NCBI GenBank assembly: GCA_011049295.1 | Contig: DSCA01000043.1 | Location: 1-14,011 of the forward strand | Source: Thermoplasmatales archaeon | GTDB lineage: Archaea; Thermoplasmatota; E2; UBA202; DSCA01 | Length of the DNA: 14,011 nucleotides | Direction of reading: 5' to 3' | Shown here: piece by piece, positions 6,385 through 13,089 of the stretch | Layout: each line of letters opens with the position of its first letter | Numbering within the stretch: position 1 is the stretch's first letter | Position numbers and translations under genes: made by a program | The notes under the pieces: model-generated | Databases searched by the model: none | What the model saw: the letters and a program-made list of their open reading frames with translations, nothing else | What the model was told of the DNA's origin: nothing

Positions 6385-8187
6385 CTACGGATAGCCGCCC
6401 ACCTTGAGGATGGGGTCGCCCAGCAGGATGAACTGCTCCACCGTCATCACGTACAGGCGCTGGTCCGCCGTGCCCCGGGCCACGTCGTTGAGGTAGTCGT
6501 TCTGGGCGGCCACCAGCATGTCGGCCAGGTTGATGCCCGGCTCATAGGCCATGAAGAAGTGCAGATTCATGTACCCGGCCTGTCCCCGTGGACCTCCCTC
6601 GTCCACCGTGGTGGTGGCGGATTCCGTGGCCCCGATGGTGGCTATGGCCCCTCCGTCCGCCTTTTTCACCAGGCACCAGGCGAAGCAGGGTACATCCTCC
6701 AGCCCCAGCATGTAGTAGTCCAGTTTGGCGGTGAGGCAGGCGTCGAAGAACACGATGGACAGTTTCTCTCCATTTCGCATGGCCAGCAGGTAGGGCGTAT
6801 AGTAGGCAATCATCCACCGGCTGTCATGGGGGTAGGTGCCGAAGCCGTACTCAAAGCCGTGGCCGGAGTAGCTGACGAAGCCCGCACCCTGGGACCACAG
6901 CTGGTTTATGCGGTGGGGCAGGAAATTGCCCTCCTGCATCTGGATGAACACGTGCTCGAAACCGGGCATGGCGGCAGCCACGTGGGCATTGACCACCTCG
7001 CCCTCGTATACGCCCCAGCCGGGGAAGGTGTCCCCGCCCAGCAGAATCATCCGGTCGAACCAGTCCTGGCCGTGGGCGCCGCTTTCGTAGGCAATTATTT
7101 TGTCCACCACCGTTTCCACCTCCTCCCGGCCGCTGCAGGACAGGCGGCCCACGTGCACATCGGCATACAGGTCCACGGCGTCCTCCTGGCCGTCATATAC
7201 CTCGCCGAAGCGGTCGTTGCCATTGGAATCCCAGGAGCAGAAGCTCATGTTGGCATCGTATATGTCGGCGTAGTAGTGGTCGGAGTACTGCAGGTTGTCG
7301 CTGCTCCAGGCGTAGCTGTATACCTCCCGGCAGGGTACGTGCTCCGGGTTTCCCACCAGCATCACATACTGGACGCCCCAGTTTTCCACCGCGTTTTTGA
7401 TGAAGTATTTCACCCGCTCCGGCTCATCTCTGCCCTGCACCTCGAAATGGGTGCCGTCGTATATCTCGTCCAGGGTGACCAGCCGGGCGGCCACGCCGTA
7501 TGCTTCCTTGTGGGCCATCAGGGGCTGCAGGGCCTCGGAGAACTCCTGCGGAGCAATCACCAGCAGGTCGTAGTGGTCGGCGGTAAACAGGGGATGCGGG
7601 GGCAGCTCACAGCGGACCTCCACGGTTATCTTCTCCACCCAGGACATCTCGGCGGCCGCCGGGGCATACCGCACCGGAAAGGCCTGCACAGACAGAAAGA
7701 GCACGTGCTCCCCGTCCTGCAGTCCGGCACCGGTGTGCCACTGCACCCATCCGTCCGGGTAGAGCTCCGAGCGGGAATAGACGGCGGGGTCCGGCAATGA
7801 TTCCCCGAAACGGTGACCGCCGAGGGGCAGGGCTCCCGTGGCGGGGGCCACATCCCGGGGTACCGGGCACCGCTCAACGGCATCCACCTGAACCACCACC
7901 TCCCGGATGCGGGTGCCCGCCGGGAAGGTCAGGGCGCGGGTGGCATAGGGGAGGGCGGGAGCGCCGGCCCGGCCAATCAGCCGGTCGGCCCCCGCAACCC
8001 ACACCACAGTGCCCTCCTCGCCCACGTGCAATTCCGGGGGAGAAAAACTGAAGGTTATGGTCTCCGGAGGGCTGGCGGTGACAGGGGAGAAGACCTCGGT
8101 TCCCGAATGATGATGGGGGGCGGCGGTGAGCAGGGCGCCGCTCAGCATGACCAGGGCGGCCACCATGGCCATAACGACGTGTTTCAT
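6385..8187 (-). CDS. Secreted C25 (gingipain-type) cysteine peptidase
   Basis: A 600-residue extracytoplasmic protein. Residues 1-22 form a signal peptide (MKH, hydrophobic core, cut near TAA-PHHH). The region 35-200 is beta-rich and resembles the propeptide/N-terminal part of C25 enzymes. The catalytic domain runs from about 205 (YDLLVIAPQEF) to 597. The catalytic His is His443 in SYSGHG and the nucleophile is Cys484 in FFDACL; the family-typical ending EQFILLGDPILKVG is at 584-597. There is no C-terminal membrane anchor or sorting signal, since it ends at GGYP, so the enzyme is probably released or held by other means. It likely degrades proteins outside the cell for amino acids. A TATA box about 24 bases before the ATG suggests a leaderless message. 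It is divergent from the flippase-like gene. Confidence 0.88.
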   Translation of the reverse strand: MKHVVMAMVAALVMLSGALLTAAPHHHSGTEVFSPVTASPPETITFSFSPPELHVGEEGTVVWVAGADRLIGRAGAPALPYATRALTFPAGTRIREVVVQVDAVERCPVPRDVAPATGALPLGGHRFGESLPDPAVYSRSELYPDGWVQWHTGAGLQDGEHVLFLSVQAFPVRYAPAAAEMSWVEKITVEVRCELPPHPLFTADHYDLLVIAPQEFSEALQPLMAHKEAYGVAARLVTLDEIYDGTHFEVQGRDEPERVKYFIKNAVENWGVQYVMLVGNPEHVPCREVYSYAWSSDNLQYSDHYYADIYDANMSFCSWDSNGNDRFGEVYDGQEDAVDLYADVHVGRLSCSGREEVETVVDKIIAYESGAHGQDWFDRMILLGGDTFPGWGVYEGEVVNAHVAAAMPGFEHVFIQMQEGNFLPHRINQLWSQGAGFVSYSGHGFEYGFGTYPHDSRWMIAYYTPYLLAMRNGEKLSIVFFDACLTAKLDYYMLGLEDVPCFAWCLVKKADGGAIATIGATESATTTVDEGGPRGQAGYMNLHFFMAYEPGINLADMLVAAQNDYLNDVARGTADQRLYVMTVEQFILLGDPILKVGGYP

Positions 8188-8204
8188 GGGAGGACAACCG
8201 GGAC

Positions 8205-8217
8205 GTTAATAAAAAAT
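8205..8217 (-). promoter_or_regulatory. TATA box of the C25 peptidase gene
   Basis: The minus-strand sequence TTTTTTATTAAC is centred 23-25 bases before the ATG at 8187. The bases just before the ATG (GTCCTCCC) are not a Shine-Dalgarno motif, so a leaderless start fits. The core TTTATTAAC recurs twice in the 12093-12347 intergenic region. Confidence 0.55.
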
Positions 8218-8239
8218 TTGTGCTCACCCGGTGGCTATC

Positions 8240-8247
8240 TATATAAA
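8240..8247 (+). promoter_or_regulatory. TATA box of the flippase-like gene
   Basis: TATATAAA is centred 25 bases before the ATG at 8269, with no Shine-Dalgarno motif between them, so transcription should begin at or beside the ATG. It and the C25 promoter form a compact divergent pair in the 81 bases between the two starts. Confidence 0.65.
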
Positions 8248-8268
8248 GTGCCCCCATATACGGCATCG

Positions 8269-9279
8269 ATGGCCGGCTGGGAATCGGTGAAACGACTGAA
8301 AATGCTGCTGCCCCTCATCGGCATTGGCATCTTCGTGTACATAGTGCAGGACATCGGCATCCAGGCCCTGGCGGGAGCGCTGGGCCGCCTCAATCCCTGG
8401 CTGTTTGCCCTGTCCCTCTCTCTTTTCCTGCCCCGCATCGTCATCAGCACCTACCGCTGGAAACTGGTGGCCGACTACCAGGGGCTGCACCTTCCCCTTT
8501 CCCTGCTGATTAAAATCAACCTCATTGGCCTCTTCTACGGCACCGTCACCCCCTTGTGGGTGGGCGACTACGTGCGCATCCCCTACCTGCGGGCGGGATG
8601 CCGGGCCCCCCTGGGCACCTGCACCTCCAACGTGATCGTGGACCAGCTGATGGAGCTGGGCGGTCTATTCGTCCTGGCCCTGGCGGGCTCCCTGTTTCTC
8701 ATCCCCGCCTATCCTTACCTGTGCGTGGTGTTCTTCGCCGTGTTTGCGGGCATCGCCGGAGCGGCCCTGTACCTGAAGGAAAAGCGGCGCAGCCGCCGGG
8801 TGCTGAGCGTGGTCTACCGGCTGCTCGTCCCCCACCGGATGAAGGAGCCCCTGTCCCAGGAATTCGATGCATTCTACGCCCACCTGCCCCCGGTGCGCTT
8901 TCTGGCCGTGCCCCTGCTCATCGGCGTGTTCAGCTACCTCCTGTATTTCCTGCAGATATATCTGGTAGCCCTGTCCTTTGACCTGAGCGTTCCCCCCCTG
9001 GACTTCCTGCTGCTGTATCCGGTGGCCTCGCTCATCGGCCTGCTTCCCGTCACGGTCAGCGGCCTGGGAACCCGGGAGGGGGTGCTCGTCCAGCTTTTTT
9101 CCTCCTACGGCATGGCCCGGGAGGTGACCGTGGCCATCTCCCTCAGCGGCTACGTGATTACCATGCTCATCCCCGCCGTCATAGGGGGGCTGCTGGCCCT
9201 CACCGGCATGCGCGCCTCCCTGGGCAAAGCCGGACCGGAAGAACCAGGCGGAACAGAGGCGGGACACAAAAAGGTTTAA
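8269..9279 (+). CDS. Flippase-like integral membrane protein (LPG synthase TM/UPF0104 family)
   Basis: 336 residues with about eight or nine predicted membrane helices. Family features include RIVISTYRWKLV (early second helix region), the FYGTVTPLWVGDYVRIPYL segment that corresponds to the GGD-R motif of the family, and SGLGTREGVLVQLF near the C-terminus, matching the family GxGxRE motif. Relatives are the membrane part of lysylphosphatidylglycerol synthase and archaeal AglD-like proteins, thought to move lipids or lipid-linked sugars across the membrane. The frame is open upstream to 7813, but that part is antisense to the peptidase gene. The TATA box at 8240-8247 fixes the start at 8269. 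The last 20 residues are a charged soluble tail. The stop codon lies in the promoter of the next gene. Confidence 0.82.
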   Translation: MAGWESVKRLKMLLPLIGIGIFVYIVQDIGIQALAGALGRLNPWLFALSLSLFLPRIVISTYRWKLVADYQGLHLPLSLLIKINLIGLFYGTVTPLWVGDYVRIPYLRAGCRAPLGTCTSNVIVDQLMELGGLFVLALAGSLFLIPAYPYLCVVFFAVFAGIAGAALYLKEKRRSRRVLSVVYRLLVPHRMKEPLSQEFDAFYAHLPPVRFLAVPLLIGVFSYLLYFLQIYLVALSFDLSVPPLDFLLLYPVASLIGLLPVTVSGLGTREGVLVQLFSSYGMAREVTVAISLSGYVITMLIPAVIGGLLALTGMRASLGKAGPEEPGGTEAGHKKV

Positions 9280-9280
9280 G
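9273..9280 (+). promoter_or_regulatory. TATA-like box of the metallo-beta-lactamase-fold gene
   Basis: GGTTTAAG overlaps the TAA stop of the flippase-like gene and lies about 23 bases before the ATG at 9300, consistent with a leaderless message. The match is moderate; co-transcription with the flippase-like gene is also possible. Confidence 0.4.
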
Positions 9281-9299
9281 CCCGGCCGCTTTTACGGTC

Positions 9300-9863
9300 A
9301 TGGCGAGCGTGGACGTACTGGTGGTGGGCTATGCCCGGGACATCGACGGCGGCTGGGAGGCCAATTCCACTGCCACGCTCATCAGCGACGGCCGGCGGCG
9401 CATCCTGGCCGACCCCGGCCTGGACGCCGAGGTGCTCCAGCGGGGGCTGCGCCGGCGCGGCCTGGCAACCGGCGAGATAACCGACGTGTTTTTGACCCAC
9501 TATCACCTGGACCACCTGCTCAACGTGGGCCTGTTCCCCCACGCCCGCATATCCTGCGGACAGTACACCCTCCACGGCGCTCGGGGCCTCTCTCACCACG
9601 GAGCACCCTACGGCCCGGACCTGGAGGTCCTGCCCACCCCCGGCCACACCCCCGACCACGCCTCCCTGCTGGTCTCCACGCCGGAGGGCCTGGTGGCCGT
9701 GGCCGGCGACGTCATCTGGTATCCTGCCGAAAGCCTGGAGGAGGCCTGCAGCCTCCCCGACCCCTACGCCCATGACCGCCGTCTCCTGCAGGAAAGCCGG
9801 ATGCTCCTCTGGAAAAAAGCAGCGGTCATCGTCCCCGGTCACGGGCCGGCCTTTTCCCCCTGA
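9300..9863 (+). CDS. Metallo-beta-lactamase-fold hydrolase (MBLAC1-like)
   Basis: 187 residues, a compact single-domain member of the superfamily. The zinc ligands are visible: THYHLDH at 66-72 (His67, His69, Asp71, His72), His116 in PGHTPDH, Asp137 in AGDV and His181 in PGHGP. Superfamily members of this size hydrolyse thioesters, lactones, phosphodiesters or RNA; the sequence has no RNase-type beta-CASP domain, so nuclease activity of the CPSF type is unlikely. Overall it looks like the MBLAC1/glyoxalase II-like group, but the substrate cannot be named. No export signal, so cytosolic. Its last 25 bases overlap the 3' end of folP on the other strand. Confidence 0.85.
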   Translation: MASVDVLVVGYARDIDGGWEANSTATLISDGRRRILADPGLDAEVLQRGLRRRGLATGEITDVFLTHYHLDHLLNVGLFPHARISCGQYTLHGARGLSHHGAPYGPDLEVLPTPGHTPDHASLLVSTPEGLVAVAGDVIWYPAESLEEACSLPDPYAHDRRLLQESRMLLWKKAAVIVPGHGPAFSP

Positions 9864-11062
9864 CGGCGAACGATGCAGTCCACCACCTGGGCCATCTGGC
9901 GGGTGGCCGCCACGTCGTGCACCCGGAGGATGTCCGCCCCCCGGGCAACGGCCAGGGCTGCCGCTCCCAGGCTGCCGGCCAGGCGCTCACCGGCGTCGCA
10001 CCCGGTAAGGGATCCCACAAATGCCTTGCGGGAGGCACCCACCATCACCGGATAACCCAGGCTTTTGAGCTCCGTCAGCCGGGCCAGAATGGTGCAGTTG
10101 TCCTCGATTCCGCTGCCGGTGCGCTTCCCGAAACCCAGGCCCGGGTCCAGCACAATCTGCTCCGGCGAGATGCCCCTGTCCAGAGCATGCTCTGCTCGCT
10201 GGTGAAGAAAGGAGACAATGTCGGCCATCACGTCCTGATAGACGGGGTTATGCTGCATGGTTTGCGGGGTGCCCTGCATGTGCATCAGGCACACCGGAAC
10301 CCGGTGTTCCCGTATCACCTCCGCCATTTCGGGGTCGCCCCCCAGGGCGGTCACGTCGTTGACCATGCCTGCTCCCGCCTGCAGGGCCGCCTCGGCCACC
10401 GCCGCCTTGGAGGTGTCCACGGACAGGGGAATGTCCAGGCGGTCCGCCAGGGCCTCGATGACCGGCACCACCCGCTCCATCTCCACCTGGGCGCTCACCG
10501 GCCGGGCTCCCGGTCGGGTAGACTCCCCGCCCACGTCGATGAGGTCCGCTCCCTGCTTGGCCATGTCCAGGGCCCTCTCCACCGCCCTCTCCGGGGTGGC
10601 ATAGGATCCCCCGTCGTAGAATGAGTCAGGGGTGACGTTGAGGATGCCCATGACGGCGGTGCGCTCCCCCAGGGCCAGAGGCGGAGTCAGGGGAAGGACG
10701 TGGCGCCGGTGAGGATTGTCCATGGCGGCCAGCAGGGCCTGTCCCAGGTGATGGGTGCGCCGGTACTGCCGGGTGAGTTTGCCGGCCAGGCGCTCCATCT
10801 GGGCCCGGGTTCCCATGACCAGCACGTCGCCGGTGGCGCTGCGGGGGGGGAGGGCGTGGCGGGATATTGCTGCCTCCCCTCCGATGGACAGCATCTCCTG
10901 CTTGAGGATGAGCGCGTCCTGCGGAGGGACGTCGTGTACCCGGATGCAGCAGTGCTCCGCCTTGGGGGCCATAATGTCGATGCCCGCTGGTTCCACATCC
11001 AGGGCCTCCAGCTCCCTGCGGATTGCTGCCTGGTGATGAAAAAGTCGCAGATGGGCCAGCAT
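9839..11062 (-). CDS. folP: Dihydropteroate synthase with N-terminal extension
   Basis: 407 residues. The C-terminal part (about 131-400) is a full DHPS TIM barrel: GILNVTPDSFYDGG at 139-152, DVGGESTRPGA at 176-186, Asp216, Asn235, DPGLGFGKR at 306-314, GASRKAFVG at 342-350 and RVHDV at 380-384, covering pterin, pyrophosphate and pABA sites. Residues 1-130 are an extra alpha/beta domain with IDIMAPKAEHC and ILKQEMLSIGGEAAISR, of a type I recall before DHPS in several anaerobic bacteria; function unknown. The enzyme joins dihydropterin pyrophosphate and p-aminobenzoate (or an archaeal analogue) in folate or methanopterin-type cofactor synthesis. The ATG at 11062 is 25 bases from a TATA box. 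The 3' end overlaps the metallo-hydrolase gene. Confidence 0.92.
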   Translation of the reverse strand: MLAHLRLFHHQAAIRRELEALDVEPAGIDIMAPKAEHCCIRVHDVPPQDALILKQEMLSIGGEAAISRHALPPRSATGDVLVMGTRAQMERLAGKLTRQYRRTHHLGQALLAAMDNPHRRHVLPLTPPLALGERTAVMGILNVTPDSFYDGGSYATPERAVERALDMAKQGADLIDVGGESTRPGARPVSAQVEMERVVPVIEALADRLDIPLSVDTSKAAVAEAALQAGAGMVNDVTALGGDPEMAEVIREHRVPVCLMHMQGTPQTMQHNPVYQDVMADIVSFLHQRAEHALDRGISPEQIVLDPGLGFGKRTGSGIEDNCTILARLTELKSLGYPVMVGASRKAFVGSLTGCDAGERLAGSLGAAALAVARGADILRVHDVAATRQMAQVVDCIVRRQGEKAGP

Positions 11063-11082
11063 GGGTGCCTATCGCCCGCTGA

Positions 11083-11091
11083 TTTTTAAAT
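11083..11091 (-). promoter_or_regulatory. TATA box of folP
   Basis: The minus-strand ATTTAAAAA holds TTTAAA centred 25 bases before the folP ATG, giving a leaderless start. It lies in the 31-base gap just after the UbiA-family stop, so folP need not depend on read-through from the prenyltransferase gene. Confidence 0.6.
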
Positions 11092-11093
11092 GT

Positions 11094-12092
11094 TCACATG
11101 GTCTGGGGCTGGAGCAGCGTGCCGTGGAGGGTGAGGTTGGACAGCAGGAAGGCGCCGAAGGGCACCAGGGCCAGGAGGCCAATCCAGGGGTTGAGGGCGG
11201 TGAGCATGACGGGCACCAGGGAGAAGTTGATGAAATAGTGGAGCCCGATGAGCCGGCGGGCCCGGCTGCGCTGAAACGTCTGCATGCCCAGCAGCCGGGC
11301 GGAGATGGCCACCATGGCCAGGGAGAGAGCCGCCAGCACCACTATCTGGGGCAGCACCCGCCCGGGGTCAAAGATGAACACCAGGGGAGCAAACAGCAGC
11401 CCGATGTCCGCTGCCTGCAGCCCGTAGGCCAGGGCCCGGAAGGACCGGGGAACGGTCATCTGCTTGTTTTCCACCCGCACCCCCAGGGCCACGGCCAGGG
11501 TGTTGGCCTGGGAGCGGTAGTCGTTCTCCGCATCTTTCAGCCCTCCGGCGATGAACTGCATGAACAGGACCTGCAGGGTGCCCAGCCCCACCACCATCCA
11601 GGCCAGATGGGTCAGCGGCCAGGACACGGAAGCGGCTCCGTATATCACCAGCAGCAACACCCCGGCCCCCACGAACACGTCCATGGCGGGCCACTTTTTG
11701 CTCACCAGGTCGTAGGCGGTGATGGACAGGGCGGACAGCCCCAGCAGGGGCAGGGCGGGCAGCCAGGGGTAATAGCGGAGGGCCAGCGCTGCGGCCAGCA
11801 GCAGGGACAGAACGAGCGACAACAGGGTGAAGGCCCAGGCGCCCCGCAGCGAAATGGTGCCGCTGACCAGCGGCCGGTCCCGGATGTCCTGCGACCCCTT
11901 GTCTATCCTGAGGTCCAGGATGTCGTTGAGGGCAAAGCCGTAGACGTGCCCGAAAAACCCCACCAGGAACAGCAGAAACAGGGGCAACAGGCGCTCCTCC
12001 CCCATGGCCACCGCCCCCATGACCGGGGCGACCCCGGTGAGCCCGGCGTTGAAGGAGCGGGACAGCTTGAGGTATTCGCGCAGTTTTCCCAT
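11094..12092 (-). CDS. UbiA-family membrane prenyltransferase
   Basis: 332 residues with about eight or nine membrane helices. The first aspartate-rich motif is NDILDLRID (Asn56-Asp64, with Asp57, Asp60, Asp64), followed by DRPLVSG, a hallmark of the family. The second motif is DAEND (187-191), a DxxxD variant. UbiA enzymes attach a prenyl chain to an acceptor such as geranylgeranylglyceryl phosphate, hydroxybenzoate, naphthoate, heme or homogentisate. Archaeal DGGGP synthase is usually shorter and has a DxExD-type second motif, so I do not assign it; the acceptor is open. ATG at 12092 is chosen over the TTG at 12101 because a TATA box lies 24-25 bases before it. It is followed after 31 bases by folP. 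Confidence 0.85.
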   Translation of the reverse strand: MGKLREYLKLSRSFNAGLTGVAPVMGAVAMGEERLLPLFLLFLVGFFGHVYGFALNDILDLRIDKGSQDIRDRPLVSGTISLRGAWAFTLLSLVLSLLLAAALALRYYPWLPALPLLGLSALSITAYDLVSKKWPAMDVFVGAGVLLLVIYGAASVSWPLTHLAWMVVGLGTLQVLFMQFIAGGLKDAENDYRSQANTLAVALGVRVENKQMTVPRSFRALAYGLQAADIGLLFAPLVFIFDPGRVLPQIVVLAALSLAMVAISARLLGMQTFQRSRARRLIGLHYFINFSLVPVMLTALNPWIGLLALVPFGAFLLSNLTLHGTLLQPQTM

Positions 12093-12112
12093 GCAGGGCA
12101 ATAAGATGGCGC

Positions 12113-12120
12113 TATAAAAA
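12113..12120 (-). promoter_or_regulatory. TATA box of the UbiA-family gene
   Basis: The minus-strand TTTTTATA is centred 24-25 bases before the ATG at 12092, with no Shine-Dalgarno motif, indicating a leaderless message and setting the start codon. Confidence 0.6.
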
Positions 12121-12149
12121 GATTGACAGCCTGCAAAAATTTCGACACA

Positions 12150-12156
12150 TTTATAT
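12150..12156 (+). promoter_or_regulatory. TATA-like box in front of the inverted repeat
   Basis: TTTATAT on the plus strand is centred 24 bases before the first base of the 12-base inverted repeat at 12176. No coding frame of credible size begins at the predicted start. If functional, it would drive an untranslated RNA beginning with the hairpin. Confidence 0.4.
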
Positions 12157-12175
12157 GAAATGGCGGACTATAAGC

Positions 12176-12231
12176 GAGGAATCGAGGTGGGGTAGAGAGC
12201 GTTAATAAAAATGCCTCTTCCTCGATTCCTC
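12176..12231. repeat. Perfect 12-base inverted repeat (hairpin) in the UbiA-DUF554 intergenic region
   Basis: GAGGAATCGAGG (12176-12187) is the exact reverse complement of CCTCGATTCCTC (12220-12231). Inside it AGAGAGC (12194-12200) can pair with GCCTCT (12213-12218) leaving one bulged A, so the whole forms a long stem with a G-rich internal bulge (TGGGGT, 12188-12193) and a 12-base AT-rich loop. It may be a structured RNA or a protein-binding operator. The 12093-12347 region holds no credible protein gene. Confidence 0.8.
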
Positions 12232-12291
12232 ATAACGTGATGAATGGTCATCTCCCCACAGAATGTAAGGTCTGGCTGTTAATAAATTTTT
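12176..12291 (+). ncRNA. Candidate structured small RNA
   Basis: The putative RNA would start at a TATA-predicted site flush with the 12-base stem, then carry a second small hairpin (GATGA-ATGG-TCATC, 12239-12252), and end at a T-run (12287-12291) that could act as an archaeal terminator. CCCCAC (12254-12259) can pair with GTGGGG (12187-12192) by the first hairpin, a possible pseudoknot. I recognise no known RNA family: no tRNA shape, no convincing C/D boxes. The same repeat could be read on the minus strand, where two TTTATTAAC boxes lie. This is a structure-based guess only. Confidence 0.3.
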
Positions 12292-12321
12292 CAGTGGAAG
12301 CGTACCCCCGGCACGCAATTA

Positions 12322-12327
12322 TTTAAA
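12322..12327 (+). promoter_or_regulatory. TATA box of the DUF554 gene
   Basis: TTTAAA within AATTATTTAAATGG is centred 23-24 bases before the GTG at 12348. It overlaps an in-frame ATG at 12327 and so argues against that ATG as the translation start. Confidence 0.6.
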
Positions 12328-12347
12328 TGGACGGGGCTTCATGTCCC

Positions 12348-13025
12348 GTGTTGGGAACGCTGATAAACGCCGGAGCGGTGGTGGCCGGCAGCCTGCTGGG
12401 CCTCTTCATCCACCGGCGTCTGCCCCGGCGCCTAACGCGCATCGCCTTTCAGGCCATCGGTCTGTTTACCCTCTTCCTGGGCGTGAGCATGGCTCTGAAG
12501 ACCAGCAACTTTCTGGTCATGATTGTCAGCCTGGTGGCGGGGGCCATCGGGGGGGAGGCGCTGGACCTGGACGGTCTGGTGAAAAGATTCGGGGAGTGGC
12601 TGAAGCGGCGCCTGGGCTCATCCCACGACACATTTTCCCAGGGTTTTGTCACCGCCTTCCTGTTGTACTGCATGGGCTCCATGACCATCCTGGGGGCCAT
12701 CGAGGAGGGGCTGGGCGGCGCTCCCAACCTGCTGCTGGCCAAGTCAGTGCTGGACGGCTTTTCCTCAATCGCCCTGGCCGCCTCCCTGGGGATTGGGGTG
12801 CTGTTTTCGGCGCTGCCCCTGCTGGCCTACCAGGGAGGGCTGACCCTGTTTGCGGGCTCGCTGGAGAGCGTGCTCACCCACCCGGTCATCAACGAGGTGA
12901 CCGCCGTGGGGGGCATCCTGCTGCTGGGCCTGGGCATCACCATCCTGGAAATAAGGGAGGTCAGGGTGCTGAACATGCTGCCCGCCCTGCTCATCGCCGG
13001 ATTGCTGGGGGCACTGTTTTTGTAG
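12348..13025 (+). CDS. DUF554-family integral membrane protein
   Basis: 225 residues, the usual length for DUF554. It begins MLGTLINAGAVVAGSLLG, which fits my recollection of the DUF554 N-terminus. Around six or seven hydrophobic segments are seen, with small-residue-rich helices (for example the ones around LVAGAIGGEALDLD and GIGVLFSALPLLAYQGG). The central part has the YCMGSMTILGAIEEGL segment and the end has the ILEIREVRVLNMLPALLIA run. The family has no established function; a transport role is often suggested. The GTG at 12348 is preferred over the ATG at 12327 because the TATA box lies across the latter; TTG at 12351 is an alternative. No link to neighbours is evident. Confidence 0.85.
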   Translation: MLGTLINAGAVVAGSLLGLFIHRRLPRRLTRIAFQAIGLFTLFLGVSMALKTSNFLVMIVSLVAGAIGGEALDLDGLVKRFGEWLKRRLGSSHDTFSQGFVTAFLLYCMGSMTILGAIEEGLGGAPNLLLAKSVLDGFSSIALAASLGIGVLFSALPLLAYQGGLTLFAGSLESVLTHPVINEVTAVGGILLLGLGITILEIREVRVLNMLPALLIAGLLGALFL

Positions 13026-13052
13026 CATCACTCCCGTTTCCCCGGGCCAACG

Positions 13053-13060
13053 TTTATGTA
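13053..13060 (+). promoter_or_regulatory. TATA box of the por operon
   Basis: TTTATGTA in the 64-base gap after the DUF554 gene predicts transcription start near 13080-13082, leaving a leader of about 8-10 bases before the porG ATG. The gap contains no other recognisable element. Confidence 0.5.
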
Positions 13061-13089
13061 GGAGTTCTCCATTCTATGGCCGGATTCCC

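Noticed and set aside
6559..7800. 413-residue open frame opposite the C25 peptidase
   Set aside because: Antisense shadow with Val/Gly/His-rich composition and no recognisable domain.
7813..8268. Upstream extension of the flippase-like frame
   Set aside because: It is antisense to the peptidase gene, proline/glycine-rich, and lies before the TATA box at 8240-8247; the true start is 8269.
12176..12231. CRISPR repeat or insertion-sequence end
   Set aside because: Only a single inverted repeat pair, no direct repeats with spacers, no transposase and no target duplication seen.
12237..12300. C/D-box guide RNA suggested by GTGATGA
   Set aside because: A C-box match is present but no CUGA D or D' box follows at the needed distance.
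12211..12326. Two tiny frames, 9 codons (12211-12240) and 28 codons (12240-12326), with overlapping TGATG
   Set aside because: No ribosome-binding site, no recognisable sequence, and they run through the inverted repeat and the DUF554 TATA box; most likely chance.
12327..12347. Upstream ATG for the DUF554 gene
   Set aside because: The ATG overlaps the TATA box, and the family N-terminus begins at MLGTLINAG, encoded from 12348.
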